From Bacillus sp. ISL-34 (GTDB lineage Bacteria; Bacillota; Bacilli; Bacillales; DSM-1321), in assembly GCF_018613325.1 (NCBI RefSeq), contig NZ_JAGGQJ010000001.1:100865-164864 (forward strand): a DNA stretch of 64,000 nt, written 5' to 3'. The notes under the pieces were generated by a model. The model saw only the letters and a list, made by a program, of their open reading frames with translations. It had not been told where the DNA came from and ran no database searches. The translations under genes and the position numbers were made by a program. Shown piece after piece: positions 61,360-64,000 of the stretch (position 1 is its first letter; every line of letters begins with the position of its first letter).

Positions 61360-61430
61360 GTGTTTCTTCTTGTTTTTTGCTACAGCTGGGTAACATAAAC
61401 TTATAAATTAATTATGGTGGTGAATTCTTG

Positions 61431-63257
61431 ATGTTATCTTCTATAAAGAGGTTCTTGATTGGGAGACCTTTGAAGTCAAATGCACTTGGTGAACAAAAGC
61501 TTAACAAAACAAAGGCTTTGGCGATATTATCTTCTGATGCTTTGTCTTCGGTTGCATATGGGCCGGAGCAAATATTGATCGTCCTGATCACGGTAGGTGC
61601 TGCGGCATTCTGGTATTCCATCCCTATCGCGATCGGAGTATTGATCCTGTTAACTGCTTTGATTTTGTCTTATAGACAAATCATTTTCGCTTATCCGCAT
61701 GGCGGGGGAGCGTATGTGGTTTCAAAAAACAATTTAGGTGTCAATCCAGGGTTGATAGCGGGAGGATCTTTATTGGTGGATTATATATTAACTGTGGCTG
61801 TTAGTGTTTCTGCAGGTACGGATGCCATCACGTCCGCTTTTCCCGGCCTTCATTCATATAATGTCGTCATAGCCATCATTTTCGTAATTCTACTCACGAT
61901 CCTGAACCTTCGGGGGGTTACGGAGTCGGCCTCTGTTTTGGCCTATCCGGTATACCTATTCGTTTTGGCATTGTTCATCTTGATTGGTGTTGGGATTTAC
62001 AAGATTTTGACGGGAGGAGTTTCACCGGAATTGCACGCGTCTATCGGCACTCCGGTAGCGGGCATCAGTTTATTTATACTGTTAAGAGCATTTGCATCGG
62101 GAAGCTCCGCCTTGACAGGAGTCGAAGCGATTTCCAATGCAATCCCGAACTTTAAAGACCCAGCCCCGAATAATGCTGCGAAAACTTTAATAGCGATGGG
62201 TTCCTTGCTAGCAGTATTATTTTCGGGAATCGTATTTTTAGCCTATTATTTAAGCATTGTTCCCAGTGCAGAGGTAACGGTCGTCTCCCAGATTGCTGAA
62301 GAGATCTTTGGACGGAATTTCATGTATTTCTTCATTCAAGGTACGACTGCCTTGATCTTGATACTTGCGGCAAATACTGGCTATTCGGCTTTCCCTCTGC
62401 TTGCTGTAAATCTGGCGAAGGATAAATTCATACCAAGGGCGTTTACGATCAGAGGGGACCGATTAGGGTATTCCAACGGAATCATCATACTGGGACTCGC
62501 ATCCATCATCTTAATAGTCGCATTTGAAGGACATACAGAAAATCTCATTCCTCTTTATGCGGTAGGGGTATTCATTCCATTTACGTTATCCCAGACCGGA
62601 ATGATTGTTAAATGGATTCGCGAAAAGCCAAAAGGCTGGATGATGAAATTAACCATTAATTCAATTGGTGCCATAATTAGCTTTATCGTCACAATAATAT
62701 TCTTTTTAACCAAATTTACTCAGGTTTGGCCTGTGTTGATTTTTTTACCTATCATCATTTTTATTTTTCATCGAATTAATAAGCATTATGAAGCAGTCGG
62801 TGACCAACTAAGGATAACAACATGTGAGCCGATCTCACCAATTGAAGGAAATATCATTATTGTCCCTGTGGCAGGTATAACTCATGTGGTTGAGAACTCT
62901 TTAAATTACGCAAAATCTCTTTCAGCACATCAGGTCATTGCCGTTTATGTTGCTTTTGACAGAGAAGATGAAAAGAAATTCGGAGAAAAGTGGAAAAAGT
63001 GGCAGCCGGATGTCAGACTCGTAACGCTGAATTCATATTATAGAAGTATCATTCAGCCATTGACTAAATTTGTGGATACAGTTGAACATAAGGCAAGTGA
63101 ATCCAATTATAAAGTTACGGTGATCATCCCCCAATTCATTCCGAAAAAGGGCTGGCACAATATCCTTCATAACCAATCAAGTTTACTGATTCGTGCCTAC
63201 TTACTTTATAGAAGAGATGTGGTTGTTACGACAGTGCCATATCATTTGAAGAAGTAA
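61431..63257 (+). CDS. kimA: Potassium importer KimA (YdaO)
   Basis: This 608-residue K+/H+ symporter of the APC superfamily matches B. subtilis KimA (607) in length. It has about 12 helices (GPEQILIVLITVGAAAFWYS; YPHGGGAYVVSKNNLGVNPG; SGSSALTGVEAISNAIPNFK) and a C-terminal cytosolic domain of about 150 residues (HVVENSLNYAKSLSAHQVIA). The preferred start is the ATG at 61431, with GGTGGTGA upstream; TTG 61428 would add one codon. Both transcription (riboswitch) and, in B. subtilis, transport activity are inhibited by c-di-AMP. Confidence 0.94.
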   Translation: MLSSIKRFLIGRPLKSNALGEQKLNKTKALAILSSDALSSVAYGPEQILIVLITVGAAAFWYSIPIAIGVLILLTALILSYRQIIFAYPHGGGAYVVSKNNLGVNPGLIAGGSLLVDYILTVAVSVSAGTDAITSAFPGLHSYNVVIAIIFVILLTILNLRGVTESASVLAYPVYLFVLALFILIGVGIYKILTGGVSPELHASIGTPVAGISLFILLRAFASGSSALTGVEAISNAIPNFKDPAPNNAAKTLIAMGSLLAVLFSGIVFLAYYLSIVPSAEVTVVSQIAEEIFGRNFMYFFIQGTTALILILAANTGYSAFPLLAVNLAKDKFIPRAFTIRGDRLGYSNGIIILGLASIILIVAFEGHTENLIPLYAVGVFIPFTLSQTGMIVKWIREKPKGWMMKLTINSIGAIISFIVTIIFFLTKFTQVWPVLIFLPIIIFIFHRINKHYEAVGDQLRITTCEPISPIEGNIIIVPVAGITHVVENSLNYAKSLSAHQVIAVYVAFDREDEKKFGEKWKKWQPDVRLVTLNSYYRSIIQPLTKFVDTVEHKASESNYKVTVIIPQFIPKKGWHNILHNQSSLLIRAYLLYRRDVVVTTVPYHLKK

Positions 63258-63271
63258 GTTCCATATCCAAG

Positions 63272-63306
63272 AAAAGAAGCAAACCTACATAAGGTTTGCT
63301 TCTTTT
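63272..63306 (+). terminator. Terminator of kimA
   Basis: AAAAGAAGCAAACC and GGTTTGCTTCTTTT pair perfectly around a seven-base loop. Confidence 0.85.
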
Positions 63307-63614
63307 ATGATCTTATAATAAAGACAGCAGTAACTTACGCTGCCGATATTTGAGTATGAACATCATTACCAATTCATAAAATTCACAGTAACTATGAAGC
63401 CCATACAAGAAAAAGAGTTGCAGTAAGATGTGGGATACTTCCTCTTTTACAGCTTTAATTAATGTTAATATAAAACTTACTCCATCATCATTTTCCGAAC
63501 GACGGCTGTTTGGGAAAGTGATTATTTCAAAGACGCTGATGATTCGGAAATGGATACTCAACATCATCAACATGGTGGCTAGCATCAATCAGTATCATTA
63601 ATAAGGGCTGCGTC
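63307..63614 (+). other. Interval between kimA and the IS element
   Basis: No supported gene is seen. A 91-codon minus-strand frame (63313-63588) rich in Leu and Ile has no convincing ribosome site and resembles nothing I know. Confidence 0.4.
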
Positions 63615-64000
63615 TGAAGTGAACCCAAAAAGTTAGACACTTTATTTACTTAGGCAGCCTTGAGGGCATGAACCCGGTAATCTACCGGGCTCATGCCTTT
63701 TAATTTTACCTTGATTCGTTGATGATTGTAGTAATGGATATATTCTTCTAGTTCTTGTTTGAAATGCTCCATGCTTTCAAATTCTTGAAGATAGAGTAAT
63801 TCGGATTTTAATAAGCCAAAGAAGTTTTCAATGACCGCATTATCGAGACAATTTCCTTTGCGGGACATGCTTTGTGTAATGTTATGTTTTTTCAAATCAT
63901 GCGAGTATTGTTTCATCTGATAATGCCAGCCCTGATCTGAATGGAGAATGGGTGAATCTTTCGATTCCAAGCGATCAAAGGCTTTATCCAGCATTTTGGA
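63615..64000 (-). mobile_element. IS3-family insertion sequence, cut by the right edge
   Basis: The element end TGAAGTGAACCCAAAAAGTT at 63615 resembles terminal inverted repeats of IS150/IS3-group elements. The transposase gene ends 35 bp inside it. The other end, the first reading frame and any target duplication lie outside the window, so completeness cannot be judged. Confidence 0.75.
63650..64000 (-). CDS. IS3-family transposase OrfB (partial, 5' end off the window)
   Basis: This is the C-terminal part of a DDE integrase-fold transposase. It contains the second catalytic Asp ([17 protein letters not shown]) and the Glu in [14 protein letters not shown], about 35 residues later, as expected for IS3 OrfB. 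The C-terminal [20 protein letters not shown] is the usual ending. The first Asp and the start lie beyond base 64000. Confidence 0.9.
   Translation of the reverse strand, partial: SKMLDKAFDRLESKDSPILHSDQGWHYQMKQYSHDLKKHNITQSMSRKGNCLDNAVIENFFGLLKSELLYLQEFESMEHFKQELEEYIHYYNHQRIKVKLKGMSPVDYRVHALKAA

Noticed and set aside
63313..63588. 91-codon minus-strand frame after kimA
   Set aside because: Low-complexity hydrophobic composition, no ribosome site, no family resemblance.

Overview
The window is chromosomal DNA of a spore-forming, low-GC Firmicute of the family Bacillaceae. Evidence: strong AGGAGG-type ribosome binding sites, frequent TTG and GTG starts, sporulation-associated prkA and yhbH, Bacillus-type neighbour sets (queG-yhbB-trmL, glnKL/glsA, yfmCDEF-like iron uptake, ykoST-like glycosylation) and two Bacillus-type riboswitches (M-box/mgtE and ydaO-type/kimA). 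A Peribacillus-like species is my best guess; nothing here proves the genus.

Layout. 1-5.6 kb: a sigma-54 activator (cut by the left edge) divergent from a sigma-54-promoted operon of guanidino-acid ureohydrolase, sodium symporter, class II aldolase and 2-hydroxyacid dehydrogenase. 5.7-6.4 kb: a 30-codon holin-like toxin candidate followed by a composite non-coding repeat. 6.4-10.6 kb: TetR/MFS drug-efflux pair, an old yellow enzyme and a FlaR-like kinase. 10.7-16.4 kb: two decayed gene ends joined head to head, then an intact regulator and an M20 peptidase/DUF3311/symporter operon. 16.7-18.3 kb is AT-rich and almost gene-free. 18.3-25.6 kb is the most interesting part: a compact non-ribosomal peptide island made of a free-standing Fe(II)/2-oxoglutarate oxygenase, a 1367-residue NRPS with the order A-PCP-C-PCP-TE, an MFS exporter and an Sfp-type phosphopantetheinyl transferase. 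The single adenylation domain carries a glutamine-like specificity code and the second carrier has no adenylation domain of its own. I do not recognise the product.

25.7-31.5 kb: lipoprotein hydrolase, Mg2+-riboswitch-controlled mgtE, a YfmJ-like reductase and a YbjN protein. 31.7 kb: tRNA-Gly. 32.7-37.1 kb: B3/B4 protein, queG, yhbB, trmL and a flavin reductase. 37.2-41.2 kb: a Fur-controlled iron-chelate ABC transporter. 41.2-46.7 kb: glutamine-sensing GlnK/GlnL-like pair divergent from glutaminase and an APC permease. 47.2-51.5 kb: prkA and yhbH with two small genes between them. 51.9-56.4 kb: CynX-like MFS with a GntR/FadR regulator, a repeat cluster, a cytochrome P450 and small genes. 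56.6-60.8 kb: galU and a three-component sugar-transfer set. 61.1-63.3 kb: c-di-AMP riboswitch and kimA potassium importer. The right edge cuts an IS3-family element.

Cross-cutting observations: one family of composite repeats occurs at about 6.0, 32.3 and 53.9 kb. Two copies are flanked by near-identical duplications of a palindrome, and one contains an expanded 21-bp tandem array. A truncated copy of the kimA leader lies about 4.6 kb upstream of the intact one, on the far side of the glycosylation module. All calls rest on reading the sequence and on family knowledge; no database search was run.
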